Positions 50,221-60,041 are shown, numbered from the stretch's first letter. The stretch: 64,000 bases of DNA from an uncultured Collinsella sp. (GCA_959601045.1 CAUGNZ010000007.1:12277-76276), one strand, 5' to 3'. Notes: a model not told the origin generated them from the letters alone. Numbers and translations are program-made.

Positions 50221-50255
50221 GCCATCAATGCCCAGACAACACTAGCAAGCCGCGT
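50221..50255. repeat. GCCATCAATGCCCAGACAAC repeat, copy 1
   Basis: This sequence and its neighbourhood recur after surface-protein copy 2 (51533-51600) and upstream of the giant adhesin (59924-59993). Here only the first part is retained. The rest of the 299-bp gap holds the terminator and the promoter of copy 2. Confidence 0.5.
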
Positions 50256-50389
50256 TCCTTAAGGGATAGATTTAATGGCTGTTAATCAAAGGATATACGC
50301 GCGCGCCCGATCAATGGCGGGCAAACCGCCTGATATACTTACATTAGTGCTACCAAGTTAGTCGCCGACCCTTGAAATGAGGTGCCGAG

Positions 50390-51400
50390 ATGAACGACAT
50401 TCTCGCAAGAAGAGCAAGACGAGCAACCGTGGGCATCGCCCTTTCCGCGGCACTTGTCGCCGCGATCGCCCCCGCAACGGCGATCGCGGCGGAAACCAGT
50501 TCCCCCACCGGTGCAGTTGCCTTGCAGGCGGAAGATGCGGCCGCCGCAAAAGAAAAAGCGTATGCAGCCATGCAGGAAGCGCTCAAAACCCTCGAGGCCG
50601 CAAAAGACGCCGCAAGTCCCGAGAAACTTGCGGCAATCGATGATGACATTGCCGCTTTTCAAGAGATCTACGACATGGTGGTGACGGAAGCCGCCAAACG
50701 GAGGGAACGCCTTCCCGCCATGCAAGCGAACGTCGATGCAGCCCAAGCCAAATACGATGAGGCCCACAACCGGACAAGCGGCCTTCAGGCAGAATTAAAG
50801 GCACTTGAAGCACTCGGCGACGAGGAGCCCAGCATAACTATTAAAGAGCATATTAAGCAGTTGCGAAGTGAGATCATGTCGGCAGAAAGGCGAGAGAAAT
50901 CTTGTGAAGATGATCTTCACTCCTACCAACGCCGGCTCGAAAGCCAGGAAAAACAGGTTCAGTATTTCGAAAGTGAGGCGGAGGAAGCCAAAGCCCACAT
51001 CGACGAGGACGTAGCCAAGCGAGATGCGCTCCTCGGCGATTTGGAAAAGGCGCAAACGGCCTATGACGACGCCTGCAAGGCATACGAAGAGGCAAAGGCC
51101 GCGGCAGACAAGGCCACCTCGCCCGAGATAACGAAACCCGCCGAGACGACAAAACCCTCCAGCTCAGCGCAGCCGGCCGAAACGGCACAGCCCGCCAGCT
51201 CGCCCGCGACCGGCAAAAATACCCCGCCAAGCTCCACCAAGCAGGCGAACTCGAGCAGCGGCAAGCAAGCAGATACGACCGCCGGCAAGCTCGCGAACAC
51301 GGGAGACGCAGCGCCGAGCGCAATCGCACTCGCAGCAATCGCCGCCGCAGGCCTCGGAATAACCGCCACTGCCACACGCCGCATCAAGAACTCAAAATAG
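50390..51400 (+). CDS. Coiled-coil surface protein, tandem copy 2, LANTG-anchored
   Basis: A 336-residue paralogue of the preceding gene, starting 1292 bp after it. Signal peptide about 1-34, coiled coil about 45-240, Pro/Ser/Thr-rich stretch, then KLANTGDAAPS, a hydrophobic helix and RRIKNSK. LANTG is an LAxTG sortase signal. The region about 75-150 differs from copy 1 and carries six extra residues (LEALGDEEPS area), as if selected to vary, while the ends are near identical. Function unknown; a rod-like wall protein or adhesin fits the architecture. Confidence 0.82.
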   Translation: MNDILARRARRATVGIALSAALVAAIAPATAIAAETSSPTGAVALQAEDAAAAKEKAYAAMQEALKTLEAAKDAASPEKLAAIDDDIAAFQEIYDMVVTEAAKRRERLPAMQANVDAAQAKYDEAHNRTSGLQAELKALEALGDEEPSITIKEHIKQLRSEIMSAERREKSCEDDLHSYQRRLESQEKQVQYFESEAEEAKAHIDEDVAKRDALLGDLEKAQTAYDDACKAYEEAKAAADKATSPEITKPAETTKPSSSAQPAETAQPASSPATGKNTPPSSTKQANSSSGKQADTTAGKLANTGDAAPSAIALAAIAAAGLGITATATRRIKNSK

Positions 51401-51445
51401 CTGCCAGCGGTTATTGTCTTCGCCAATCCACAAGCCCAGAGACAA

Positions 51446-51485
51446 AAAGAGGTCCGTTTCCCCACCTAGGGAAACGGACCTCTTT
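51446..51485 (+). terminator. Terminator of surface-protein copy 2
   Basis: AAAGAGGTCCGTTTCCC and GGGAAACGGACCTCTTT form a perfect stem, homologous to 50135-50175. Confidence 0.85.
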
Positions 51486-51532
51486 AACTGCAAAAATTCA
51501 AACAACAGCACCGCCGCCTCTTAAACTACGTA

Positions 51533-51600
51533 GCCATCAATGCCCAGACAACGCCAGCGAGCAGCAAAAGGCACGGGATTAAATTATTCAGATAAATGTG
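51533..51600. repeat. GCCATCAATGCCCAGACAAC repeat, copy 2
   Basis: Runs from GCCATCAATGCCCAGACAAC through GGGATTAAATTATTCAGAT. The copy at 59924-59993 matches along its length with scattered changes. Two long copies and one short copy around the same surface genes suggest that they belong to the duplicated units or to a mobile sequence. Confidence 0.55.
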
Positions 51601-51620
51601 ACCCTTCAGGCGGTTTTGGT

Positions 51621-51727
51621 CGGCTACCCGCGAGTGCCGGCAGGGCGCTTGGTAGTCGAGCGATCCCGCAGGCGAAGCCGAGGACCAGCGAGACACCAAG
51701 CGCCCTGCCGGCACTCGCGGGTAGCCG
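51621..51727. repeat. 33-bp-arm hairpin beside the SRP RNA gene
   Basis: CGGCTACCCGCGAGTGCCGG, continuing through CAGGGCGCTTGGT (51621-51653), is exactly inverted at 51695-51727. The loop is about 41 bases. It follows the SRP RNA 3' end and precedes nothing coding on the plus strand; it may act as a strong two-way barrier to transcription. Confidence 0.7.
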
Positions 51728-51734
51728 CGGCACC

Positions 51735-51858
51735 AAAAAACGCCTGCGCACTCGATGGATTCGGATGCCCGACAGAGGCTCCTTATGGCTGCTTCCTTCC
51801 GGACCTGACCAGATTCGGAACATGTCGTCATCCGAACCCATCGAACGCGCTAGGCGCT
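51735..51858 (-). ncRNA. ffs: Signal recognition particle RNA (small bacterial type)
   Basis: On the minus strand the conserved core GGTCAGGTCCGGAAGGAAGC is present, the Ffh-binding loop of SRP RNA. CGATGGGTTCGGATG (to the right) pairs with CATCCGAATCCATCG (to the left, 51753-51767), and the outer CGCCT..GCGC with GCGC.AGGCG closes the stem. Six T follow at 51735-51740, acting as terminator. A promoter, TTGCCG then 17 bp then TAAGAT, lies at 51893-51865, so the 5' end should be near 51858. The length of about 115-124 nt fits the small SRP RNA without an Alu domain. It guides membrane proteins to the translocon with Ffh. Confidence 0.93.
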
Positions 51859-51864
51859 CGGTAT

Positions 51865-51893
51865 ATCTTACCTGCTCCCGCCCGCCACGGCAA
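51865..51893 (-). promoter_or_regulatory. Promoter of the SRP RNA gene
   Basis: Reading leftward: TTGCCG at 51893-51888, a 17-bp spacer, and TAAGAT at 51870-51865. The spacing is ideal and the start point would fall at the base of the SRP stem. Confidence 0.6.
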
Positions 51894-51938
51894 GTGGGGC
51901 GAACCCATCGGATGGATTCGCCCCACTCGTCCATATCG

Positions 51939-54900
51939 CTAGCGGCGCCTGCGGTACAGGACCGCGCCGCCCGCGGCGGCCAGCGCGCCGGTGCCGGCCA
52001 TGACCGCGAGCGCGGCCGCCGGCAAGCTGCGGTCGCCGGTGTCGGGCATGCCGCCCTTGGAGCCGTCGCCGCTAGCGCCGCTGCCGGAGCCGTTATCTGA
52101 ACCGCCGTCCGAGCCACCGCCCGGCGTGCCGGGGTTCTCGGGGGTCCCGGGATTCTCGGCGTAGCTGTTGGTGAAGATTGGCGGCATGTTGGCGTCGCCC
52201 TCGTAGGAGACCTTCGCCGACAGGTAGCCCGTCTTGGTGCCGTCTGCCGCCTCGTCGCTCACCGTGACGACGACCTTGTGCACCGCCTTGTCGTAGGTCA
52301 CGTGCGCCTGGCCGTCGTCGACCTCGCTCACCGTGAAGGTGTAGGTGCCGGCCCGCTTGAAGGTCAGCGCATCGAACGCGACGCTGCCGTCGGCGGCATT
52401 CTTGGCGGTCGACATGACCTTGCCGTCCCGGCCCTTGAGCTCAAAGCTAAACTGGCCCGCCTTGAGCTCGGCGCCCTTGAGCACCTTGGCGGCGCCCAGC
52501 TTGAGGGTGACGGGTGCGGCCTGGTAGCCGTTGGTGAAGGTCACCGAGGTGTCGTTCGCGGCATTGCCCTCGGCATCCATGAGCTCGTGTTTGACGGCGA
52601 GCGTGCCGTTGCCGGCATCGGTGACCGTCGTGCGCACGCGGTACGTCGCCCTGTCATATGTCACGCCGCCCGCCGTGCCGGCGACCTCGCGCAGCTCGTA
52701 GCTGTGCGCGCCGGGCGCGGTGTAGGTAACGGGGCTGAGCGTGACCGTGCCGTCGGCGGCGTTCTTGCCCGTCGCCGCGACGCTCTCGCTGCCGTCGGCG
52801 ACAAGCTCGACCAGCTGGAACTCGAACTCGCCCTCGGCCAGGTCACGGCCCTTGAGCTTCTTGCTCACCTTGATCTGGTCGGTGACGGAGCTCGGCGTCG
52901 GGTTCACGCCGTAGGTGTTGGTGAACTCGAACGCGCCCCTGCGCTCGGGCGTGCCCTCTGCGGGCAGGACCGTCGCGACAAGCGTGCCCGCGGCGGTGTC
53001 CTCGACCACCCTGACCATGAAGGTCCTGGTTGCCGTCGGGTCATTGACCACGCCGTCGACCGAACCGGACTCGCTCACCCGGTAGGCAAACGTCTTGGTG
53101 CGCAGGCCGTCGCCGTCGATCTCGACGCCATCGAGGTCGCTCGGCTGCCTGAACGTGACGTGGCCCAGCTCGACGTTGCCGGCGGCGTCGTTGGTCGCCT
53201 CGGTCACCGTCTTGCCGGAGGCGTCGACCGGTGCGGGCGCGCCGTCCAGCGGCTCGATCTTAAAGGTGTACCTGCCCGCGATGTCGGCCTGCGTGAGGCC
53301 GAGTCCGGCCTGGCGGAGCGCCAGCGTCTTGGTGCCCGCGATGTCGACCGTCACCTCGCCGGCGCTATAGCCGTTCACAAACGACAGCGTGCCGTCGGAT
53401 CCCTCGGGATAGACCACGACCACATCCAGCCCGCCCTTGCCGTTATCGGTCACCTTGACCGTAATGCCGAAGCTCGACACGGCCGCCGTCACGCCCGCGG
53501 GCAGCCGGTCCGTGCCGTCCTCGGAAACGGTATAGGGAATGACCCAGGAGCCATCGGCGGCCTTGGTGGCGGTACCGTCCGCCACCATCTGCTTAAGCGA
53601 GTCGGTGGTGTAGGCGATGGGCGAGAACGCGAGCCCCGCGGCCTCGCCGTCGCCGGAGGCCTGGTTGGCCGCGGTCGCGACCACGTCGCCCTGGGCATCG
53701 CGGACGGAGAACGAGAACTCGCCCGCCGCCGCGGCGCGGCCCGCCAGCGTCTTGGTGGCGTTGATAACCGCGCCGCCCTCGCCGCCGAGCGTTCCGGTGG
53801 CCTCGTAGGAGTTCTGGAACGCGACCGTCACGGGCGCGGGCGTCGCCATGGCGTCATCTGCCGTGGAGACCTCGCTGCGGGCGACCTCGACGCCGTCCTT
53901 GGCAACCGTGGTCGTGACCATGAGCTTGCCCGTCGCGGTATCGTAGGCGGGCGCGATGGTCACCGTGCGCGGCACGGTGTCGTTGGTGTAGCCCTCGCCG
54001 CCGAGCTTGGTCTCGGTGACGGTTAAGCGATAGACCTTGCCCGCGTCGGCGTCGGTGAACTTCACGTCGCTCTCCGCGGTCCCGCCGATGAGGTCGACCA
54101 GGCCGGCCGCACCGTCATCGGCCGCGGCCACGGCGTAGGCGTCCTTGCCGGTCTTGAGGCCGAGCTTGGCGGCCGTCTCAGCGTCCGCGGTCACGGTGAA
54201 GGCGAACTGCCCCGCCTCCATGGCGCGGCCGGAAAGCGTCTTGGACAGGCGCACTCCCGCGCGGGCCGAGTAGTCGAGCTCGGTCGTGTAGGTGTTGACG
54301 AAGTCGCCGCCGCTCACCTCCGCGATCGCGGGCGTCGTGGCCGTGAGGTTGCCGGAGCCGTCGTCGGTCACGGTCACCGTCATCGTGGCGACGTGGTCGT
54401 CGTAGGCCACGCCGGCGATGTCGGAGCCGTCATCGGGCCTGACCTCGCGCACCGTGTAGGTGAAGGTCTTGGCGCGCACGCGCTTGCCGCCGACCTCGGC
54501 AAACTCGGCGTCCTTGATGTCGTCGAGCATGTAGCGGATGGGGCCGAAGCCGAAGGCGACCCTATCGCCCGCCTTGGTGCCGGCGGCGGCCGTCACACTG
54601 ACGGTCTTGGAGCCGTCGGCAGAGCCATCGGGCATGGGAGCGCCGCCCTCGCCCGTGAGCGCGAACTGAAAGCTATCGCCCTCCGCCCAGTCGCGGCCCT
54701 CGAGCGTCTTGGTGAAGAGTCCCGCGGTGGAGACGTCCCTGCCCTCGGTGGCCGTTCCGTACGTGTTGGTGAACGCTGCAGTCGCGCCTGCCTCGGTCAC
54801 GGTGCCCTCGGCCCCCTCGGCCGTGGTCGCGTAGCCCTCGGCGGCATCCTCGGTCACGGTATAGTGCGCGCCCACGGGTAGGCCGGAGATGATCTTCTCC

Positions 54901-57900
54901 CCGCCATCCTTAAGCGTGAAGTTCGCCTTGCCGTCCGCGAACGTCACGGCGTGCTCGCCCTTGCCGAAGGTGCCAGAGACGGGCTCGCCGTCCCCGTCGG
55001 TCAGCGCGACCGTAAAGCCGAACTCGCGCTGGCTGTCGCCGCCGACGACCGTCTTCTTGACGGTGAGGCTGCCCCCGCGGGGCACGCTGTTGTGGGTCGT
55101 GTTGGTCTGCGACTCGTTCTCGCCCACCTTGACCGTTGCGGTGTTGGCGATGTCGTCGACCACGGCGGCTTCGGCGGAGACCTTCACGTCGAAGCTGAGC
55201 GTGCCCGTGGCGCCCGCAGCCTGCTCGCCGAGCGACCAGGTAAGGGTGCGCGTCGCGGCGTCGTAGGCGGCACCGTCGGCAGAACCCTCAACATAGTTAA
55301 CGCCCTTGGGCAGGACATCGGTCACCGTCACGTCGGCCGCCTGCGCGGCGCCCCTGTCGTCGACGCTGTTATTGGCCCAGCCGATGGTATAGGTGAGGGT
55401 ATCGCCCACGCCCACCGGTTTGCCATCCACATCGACCTTGGCGCCCGAGGCGTCCGCCTTGGTGACGGTCTTGGTGTTGTCGTGCGGCGTGAAGGTGTTG
55501 GTGAAAGTCTTCTTGCCCCGCTCGTTGGAGATCTCGGCCTTAAGGCTGGCGCCAGTCTGAGTCACCGTGATGTCGAAGGTGTAGGCGTGCGCATCGTCCT
55601 CAATCAGGACATCGCCGCTTGCTTTCTCGGTCACGGTCGCGTGGTAGGTGCCCAGATTGGTGAAGCTGAGCTCGCCAAAGGAAACCTTGCCGTCCTTGTC
55701 ATTCTTCGCCTCGATTGGGTAGCCCTCGAGAACATTGCCCGCACCGTCGGTGAGGGAGAGCTCAAAGACGAACTCCCCCTTCTGAAGGCCGGGCTTGCGG
55801 CCGCCCGCGAGCACCTTGGTGAGCTCGGAGACGGACGCCGTGGCGGGGGCGGGGTCGAAGGTGTTGGTGAAGGCGGCGAAGGAGACCTGGTCTGCCGCGA
55901 TGGAGCCCTCGGCCTTGGAGCCCTCGGCTCCGTTCACCGCAGCCTTGTAGCCAGCGGCGGCGCGCTCGGTCACCGTGTAGGCAGTTCCCGCGGGCAGCCC
56001 CGTGATCCTCGCCGTCTGGCCATCTTTGAGCTTGAGGGTCGCCTTGCCGTCCTCGAACGTCGCGTCACCGTAGGTGCCGGACACTTTGCGGCCCATGGCA
56101 TCGGTGGCCTCAACCACAAACTTAAATATCTTGTCCGCGTCGACCGCCAGGCCCTCGCGCGCCACGACGGTCTTGGAGACGTCGAGCTCGCCCGTCTTCA
56201 CAGTGTTGGTCACGGTGAAGCCGTCCTTGGCGTCGCCGGTGGCCTTAGAGCTGTAGCCCTCGACGGGCACCTCGGCCACGGTGTAGCGGACCTCGGAGCC
56301 GGACTCGGAGTACTTGGGCAGGCCCTTGAAGGAGCCCTTCCAGCCGTTGGACTCGTTGAGCTCGATCGACTGGCCGGCGTCCTCGCCGTCGGCGAGCAGG
56401 CGCACGGTGGCCTTCTTGGCCGCCGGGCCGACCCACTTCTTCTCGACGGGCACCGAGACCTTGGCCGTGGAGGTGTTGGTCACGGTGAAGCCGTCCTTGG
56501 CGTCGCCGGTGGCCTTAGAGCTGTAGCCCTCGACGGGCACCTCGGCCACGGTGTAGCGGACCTCGGAGCCGGACTCGGAGTACTTGGGCAGGCCCTTGAA
56601 GGAGCCCTTCCAGCCGTTGGACTCGCTCAGGGTGATCGAATCGATGACGGTATCGCCGTTCTTGAGATTTACTTTGACCTCATCAGGATGGGGAATCCTG
56701 GGGTTCTCCCAGACCTTTTTAATGGGAATGTCGATATTCTCGGACTTACCGATGACGACACCGCCGTTGGCGCCGATGCCGCCTCCCAACGGCGCCATAT
56801 TGCCAGAGATCGTCAGCGACGTCTGACCGCCGCCGAGGTTATACGCATCCTCGCTCATCACAGATTTAAGCGCGACGTTCGGCGTGGCGTCGGTAAAGGA
56901 CAGGGGCTCGCCGTTGTCACCACCGGGCGAGAATCGCGGGATTTCGGGGTTTGTTGCCGCATAAGTGCCTTCGGGGTTAAACAGCCCACCGTCTCTGTAC
57001 CAGCTGACCTTTCCGCCGCCCGGAGCGCGGTTGGCCAAGGTCAGTTTGTATTTGGCGTCTTTGAAGCCGGTGAAGACAAAGTCGTCTCCCGCCTCACCAG
57101 CCGTGTTCCTGGCGATCAGGCCGCCGTCCTGGACGTAGACCTTGGCATCTCCGGTCGGGCAGAACCACATGCCGCCGCCCTGTTTATCCGCATGGTTATC
57201 AACAACGAGAGCGTTTTCGATATGGAGCGTACTATAGCCAAGATACTCGTTGCCTTCGCTATACACGCCGCCACCCATGCTCCAAGCGGTATTGCCCTTG
57301 ATCTCGCCCGCGCTGAGCGTGACGTCATTCGAATAGGTATAGACGCCTCCGCCGGCGGAAGCGGAGTTGCCAGATATGGATCCGCCCTGCATGGTGAAAG
57401 CAGTATTCCCCTTTTCGCCGCCCTGGCAGCCCGGGTCAACCACACACACTCCGCCGCCTTTGCCTTTGCCCTTGCCAGACACAACGTTGTTCTTAATCTC
57501 TCCACCCGTCATGGTGAACTCGGCGTTGCCCTCAATATGAACTGCTCCGGAAGGATCGTAGGCCGCCTCCAGCCTACTGCTCCTGTTGCCGGAAATCTGG
57601 CCACCAGTCATCGTGAACTTGGCTCTTTGGTTTTCGCCCTTACCCTGGCCGTACGCAAGCACCGCACTGCCTCGATAACCGTTGTTGCCCTCGATGCGGC
57701 CTCCGCTCATGTCAAAGCGAGCATCGCCCCACAAAATGACGCCAGAAGATGTAAGCCAATAGCAATTGGTGGCCCCGGTAACGACTCCGTTGTTACGGAT
57801 AACGCCACCCCTCATAACTACATGAGCGCCACTGGACGCGCGAACGGCACCGCAATACGAATGGCGCAGCTCGCACTGCTCGATAACGCCGCCCGTCATG

Positions 57901-59744
57901 GTAAGCGAGGCATTTTCTCCCGACACGTCGACGGCGCCCGCGTTATCACTGCTCGTGGTGCCGTCGTACACGACGGCCTCGTCAGAGAGCACAACTGCTC
58001 CCCTGCTAGAAATAATGGCGCCCTTGTTGTAACGGCCTCTCAGGGACGCTTTCCCTGACAGCTCGAGGGACGCCCTCTCGGCAACATTGACCAATACAGA
58101 GACGCCACTTTTCTTTGCCAAGATGGTATAGGGCTTATCCGACGTGATCTTAATCATCTTCCCGGCAGGAATCGTGAGCGTGGAGCCGAGCTTCACGTGC
58201 TTTTTCAGGGTGATGACGGTTTCCTTGCCATCGGGGGCCACGTTGACCAGATCCTGAAGGGTCTTGGTGCTGTCATTGCTCACGGTATCGCCGACGCCGT
58301 CATCGATGGACTCGCGCGTGTAGACGATATCGACGCCAAAGAACGGGAGGTTCTCCGAGCCGGTGATGTCGTCCATGCTGTTTTCGATTGTGATCTTTTG
58401 AACCGTGCTGCCGTCAAACATACCCGAGGGTATTTTGGTGAGGCCGCGCCCGATCGTCACATCCTTCACGCCATCTACGCCCGAGAAGGCTGCCGTGCCA
58501 ACGGAAGTCACGGAATCCGGAATGGAAAACTGCTCCGGCAACGTGCCGTAATAGAAGGCGTAGTTGCCAATTTTCTCAAGTGTCCTGGGGAGCTGGACGG
58601 CAACGTTGCTCTGGATAAAGGCCCAGTCACCGATACTCCTCAGGCTGTCGCAGAGCCCCACGATCTTAACCGGTGTGTAGCAGAACGCATTGTCCGGAAT
58701 GTTCTGAAGCGAGGACAGATCCACGGATGCCTGCAGTTTTTTGCACTCGTAAAACGCCCCCCAGCCCATCTTTGTTACCTTGCTTAGATTGGGCACGCTC
58801 ACCAGGCTGGCACACCCCTGGAAAGCAGAGGATCCGATGCTCGTCAATGTGCCCGGGAAATCGATCCCGGTTAAACTCGAGCAATTCCGAAACGCCCCAT
58901 CCCCGATGGACTCGATTTCGCTCAGCGCGGTGACGGACGTGAGAGAGGTGCATCCGTCAAACATGTGCGAGGGGATCTTGGTAACCGAGGCGGGCAACGA
59001 CACGCTTGTCAGAGACGTGCAGTCTTCGAACACGCCCGTTATGGTGTCGGAGAAGGCGACATCTTTTGGAAACTCGATGCCCGTGAGGGCCGTAGCCCCC
59101 TCGAAGGCGCCCGAGCCCGAAATCATTTTGAGGGTGGAGGGGAGATCGATCTCCGAAAGGTTGCTGCAGCCATAGACCATCATGTTGGCGCTAATCTCCT
59201 CGACGCCCTCATCGAAATAGAGCTTTTCGAGCGAGCCAGCGTTTTGCAGCGAGCAACCGAAGTTCTTGATGGAGCCAGGGATATGGAGCTCCTTGACCTT
59301 TGCGAACCTCCGGAAATTCCCTCCGTACATTTTTTCGAGCGTGTCGGGAAGCGTCAGCTGCTCAACGTTCTTGGCCACGATACCAGACGAGAAATAAAGT
59401 TTGGTGACTTTGTAGGTCTGGCCGCCACGCTCGATGGAGCCGGGCACATTCACCGCGGTCACACTGTCGTCGGCAACAATACATGTGATTTCCGCCGTGC
59501 CTTTATCCGTGGTCTCGCACGAATAGGTCACGCCGTCCTGGGTGATCTCAAACTCCTCCGCAGTATACGCAGTCCGCGATGCCGTGGCCGCATATGCGAC
59601 ACCGGCCGTCGCGCCAACGGATAAACATCCGAAGCCGAGAACCAGCGCAAGACAGAGAGCAGCGACTCTCTGCCCCCCCGCCGCCGCCGAAAACTTTCCT
59701 CTCCAATTCCCTTCTCCCCCTCTGGTGTCGCCCTCTCTTCCCAA
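51939..59744 (-). CDS. 2601-aa multidomain surface adhesin with MPDTG anchor
   Basis: Signal peptide about 1-52 with a long charged leader. BspA-type leucine-rich repeats (LPDTLEKM, VSLPASVTKIPSHMFDGCTSL) lie in about 60-470. A beta-helix with FTMTGGQISGN and FTMTGGEIKNN turns covers about 500-990. Cna-B-like modules lie at about 1030-1190. Next come DUF11/SpaA-like domains, with seven pilin-type modules marked by KTLEGRDWAEG, KTLSGRAMEAG, KTLAGRAAAAG and relatives. The end is a Gly/Ser linker, MPDTGDRS, a hydrophobic helix and RRRR, a sortase signal. Two Cna-B-like repeats are identical for 153 bp. The only start upstream of the signal peptide is TTG 59744, and no ribosome site is evident, so the 5' end is uncertain. 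Role in adhesion is inferred. Confidence 0.85.
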   Translation of the reverse strand: MGREGDTRGGEGNWRGKFSAAAGGQRVAALCLALVLGFGCLSVGATAGVAYAATASRTAYTAEEFEITQDGVTYSCETTDKGTAEITCIVADDSVTAVNVPGSIERGGQTYKVTKLYFSSGIVAKNVEQLTLPDTLEKMYGGNFRRFAKVKELHIPGSIKNFGCSLQNAGSLEKLYFDEGVEEISANMMVYGCSNLSEIDLPSTLKMISGSGAFEGATALTGIEFPKDVAFSDTITGVFEDCTSLTSVSLPASVTKIPSHMFDGCTSLTSVTALSEIESIGDGAFRNCSSLTGIDFPGTLTSIGSSAFQGCASLVSVPNLSKVTKMGWGAFYECKKLQASVDLSSLQNIPDNAFCYTPVKIVGLCDSLRSIGDWAFIQSNVAVQLPRTLEKIGNYAFYYGTLPEQFSIPDSVTSVGTAAFSGVDGVKDVTIGRGLTKIPSGMFDGSTVQKITIENSMDDITGSENLPFFGVDIVYTRESIDDGVGDTVSNDSTKTLQDLVNVAPDGKETVITLKKHVKLGSTLTIPAGKMIKITSDKPYTILAKKSGVSVLVNVAERASLELSGKASLRGRYNKGAIISSRGAVVLSDEAVVYDGTTSSDNAGAVDVSGENASLTMTGGVIEQCELRHSYCGAVRASSGAHVVMRGGVIRNNGVVTGATNCYWLTSSGVILWGDARFDMSGGRIEGNNGYRGSAVLAYGQGKGENQRAKFTMTGGQISGNRSSRLEAAYDPSGAVHIEGNAEFTMTGGEIKNNVVSGKGKGKGGGVCVVDPGCQGGEKGNTAFTMQGGSISGNSASAGGGVYTYSNDVTLSAGEIKGNTAWSMGGGVYSEGNEYLGYSTLHIENALVVDNHADKQGGGMWFCPTGDAKVYVQDGGLIARNTAGEAGDDFVFTGFKDAKYKLTLANRAPGGGKVSWYRDGGLFNPEGTYAATNPEIPRFSPGGDNGEPLSFTDATPNVALKSVMSEDAYNLGGGQTSLTISGNMAPLGGGIGANGGVVIGKSENIDIPIKKVWENPRIPHPDEVKVNLKNGDTVIDSITLSESNGWKGSFKGLPKYSESGSEVRYTVAEVPVEGYSSKATGDAKDGFTVTNTSTAKVSVPVEKKWVGPAAKKATVRLLADGEDAGQSIELNESNGWKGSFKGLPKYSESGSEVRYTVAEVPVEGYSSKATGDAKDGFTVTNTVKTGELDVSKTVVAREGLAVDADKIFKFVVEATDAMGRKVSGTYGDATFEDGKATLKLKDGQTARITGLPAGTAYTVTERAAAGYKAAVNGAEGSKAEGSIAADQVSFAAFTNTFDPAPATASVSELTKVLAGGRKPGLQKGEFVFELSLTDGAGNVLEGYPIEAKNDKDGKVSFGELSFTNLGTYHATVTEKASGDVLIEDDAHAYTFDITVTQTGASLKAEISNERGKKTFTNTFTPHDNTKTVTKADASGAKVDVDGKPVGVGDTLTYTIGWANNSVDDRGAAQAADVTVTDVLPKGVNYVEGSADGAAYDAATRTLTWSLGEQAAGATGTLSFDVKVSAEAAVVDDIANTATVKVGENESQTNTTHNSVPRGGSLTVKKTVVGGDSQREFGFTVALTDGDGEPVSGTFGKGEHAVTFADGKANFTLKDGGEKIISGLPVGAHYTVTEDAAEGYATTAEGAEGTVTEAGATAAFTNTYGTATEGRDVSTAGLFTKTLEGRDWAEGDSFQFALTGEGGAPMPDGSADGSKTVSVTAAAGTKAGDRVAFGFGPIRYMLDDIKDAEFAEVGGKRVRAKTFTYTVREVRPDDGSDIAGVAYDDHVATMTVTVTDDGSGNLTATTPAIAEVSGGDFVNTYTTELDYSARAGVRLSKTLSGRAMEAGQFAFTVTADAETAAKLGLKTGKDAYAVAAADDGAAGLVDLIGGTAESDVKFTDADAGKVYRLTVTETKLGGEGYTNDTVPRTVTIAPAYDTATGKLMVTTTVAKDGVEVARSEVSTADDAMATPAPVTVAFQNSYEATGTLGGEGGAVINATKTLAGRAAAAGEFSFSVRDAQGDVVATAANQASGDGEAAGLAFSPIAYTTDSLKQMVADGTATKAADGSWVIPYTVSEDGTDRLPAGVTAAVSSFGITVKVTDNGKGGLDVVVVYPEGSDGTLSFVNGYSAGEVTVDIAGTKTLALRQAGLGLTQADIAGRYTFKIEPLDGAPAPVDASGKTVTEATNDAAGNVELGHVTFRQPSDLDGVEIDGDGLRTKTFAYRVSESGSVDGVVNDPTATRTFMVRVVEDTAAGTLVATVLPAEGTPERRGAFEFTNTYGVNPTPSSVTDQIKVSKKLKGRDLAEGEFEFQLVELVADGSESVAATGKNAADGTVTLSPVTYTAPGAHSYELREVAGTAGGVTYDRATYRVRTTVTDAGNGTLAVKHELMDAEGNAANDTSVTFTNGYQAAPVTLKLGAAKVLKGAELKAGQFSFELKGRDGKVMSTAKNAADGSVAFDALTFKRAGTYTFTVSEVDDGQAHVTYDKAVHKVVVTVSDEAADGTKTGYLSAKVSYEGDANMPPIFTNSYAENPGTPENPGTPGGGSDGGSDNGSGSGASGDGSKGGMPDTGDRSLPAAALAVMAGTGALAAAGGAVLYRRRR
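56203..56625. repeat. Identical 153-bp direct repeats within the adhesin gene
   Basis: 56203-56355 and 56473-56625 are identical over 153 bp, offset by 270 bp or 90 codons, so both are in frame. They encode the second half of one Cna-B-like module and the next. Identity at silent positions implies recent duplication or gene conversion; recombination between them would remove or add exactly one module. Confidence 0.88.
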
Positions 59745-59923
59745 GAGCGGTCTATTGATTAGGACTGTTCAAAGACAACATTATGCCCAAAGAGATCCAT
59801 CATGGAGATAATCCACGTCTTCGCCCGAAATGGTAATTAATTGACAGGATTAATTGGCGAACAACTGAACGAAGGGCAATCTACTAATGGCACATGAATG
59901 GCGGCGTCAACACCTGAAGTGCA

Positions 59924-59993
59924 TAGCCTCCGATCCCCAGACAACACCATCGAGCGCCGCAAGGCGCAGGATTGAATTGTTCAGATTCACATG
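59924..59993. repeat. GCCATCAATGCCCAGACAAC repeat, copy 3
   Basis: AGCCTCCGATCCCCAGACAAC through GGATTGAATTGTTCAGATT matches 51533-51600. It lies in the 594-bp gap between the adhesin and the TadA fusion gene, which also holds elements A and C. The part 59745-59900 must hold the adhesin promoter; I cannot place it. Confidence 0.5.
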
Positions 59994-60041
59994 CCTTTAC
60001 GGGTATTTTTCTAGCCCCAAATAGACTGATCTGGTGCTACG

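Noticed and set aside
52278..58058. Long plus-strand open frames of 582 and 1035 codons
   Set aside because: Antisense of the giant adhesin gene, which has continuous domains, a signal peptide and a sortase motif.
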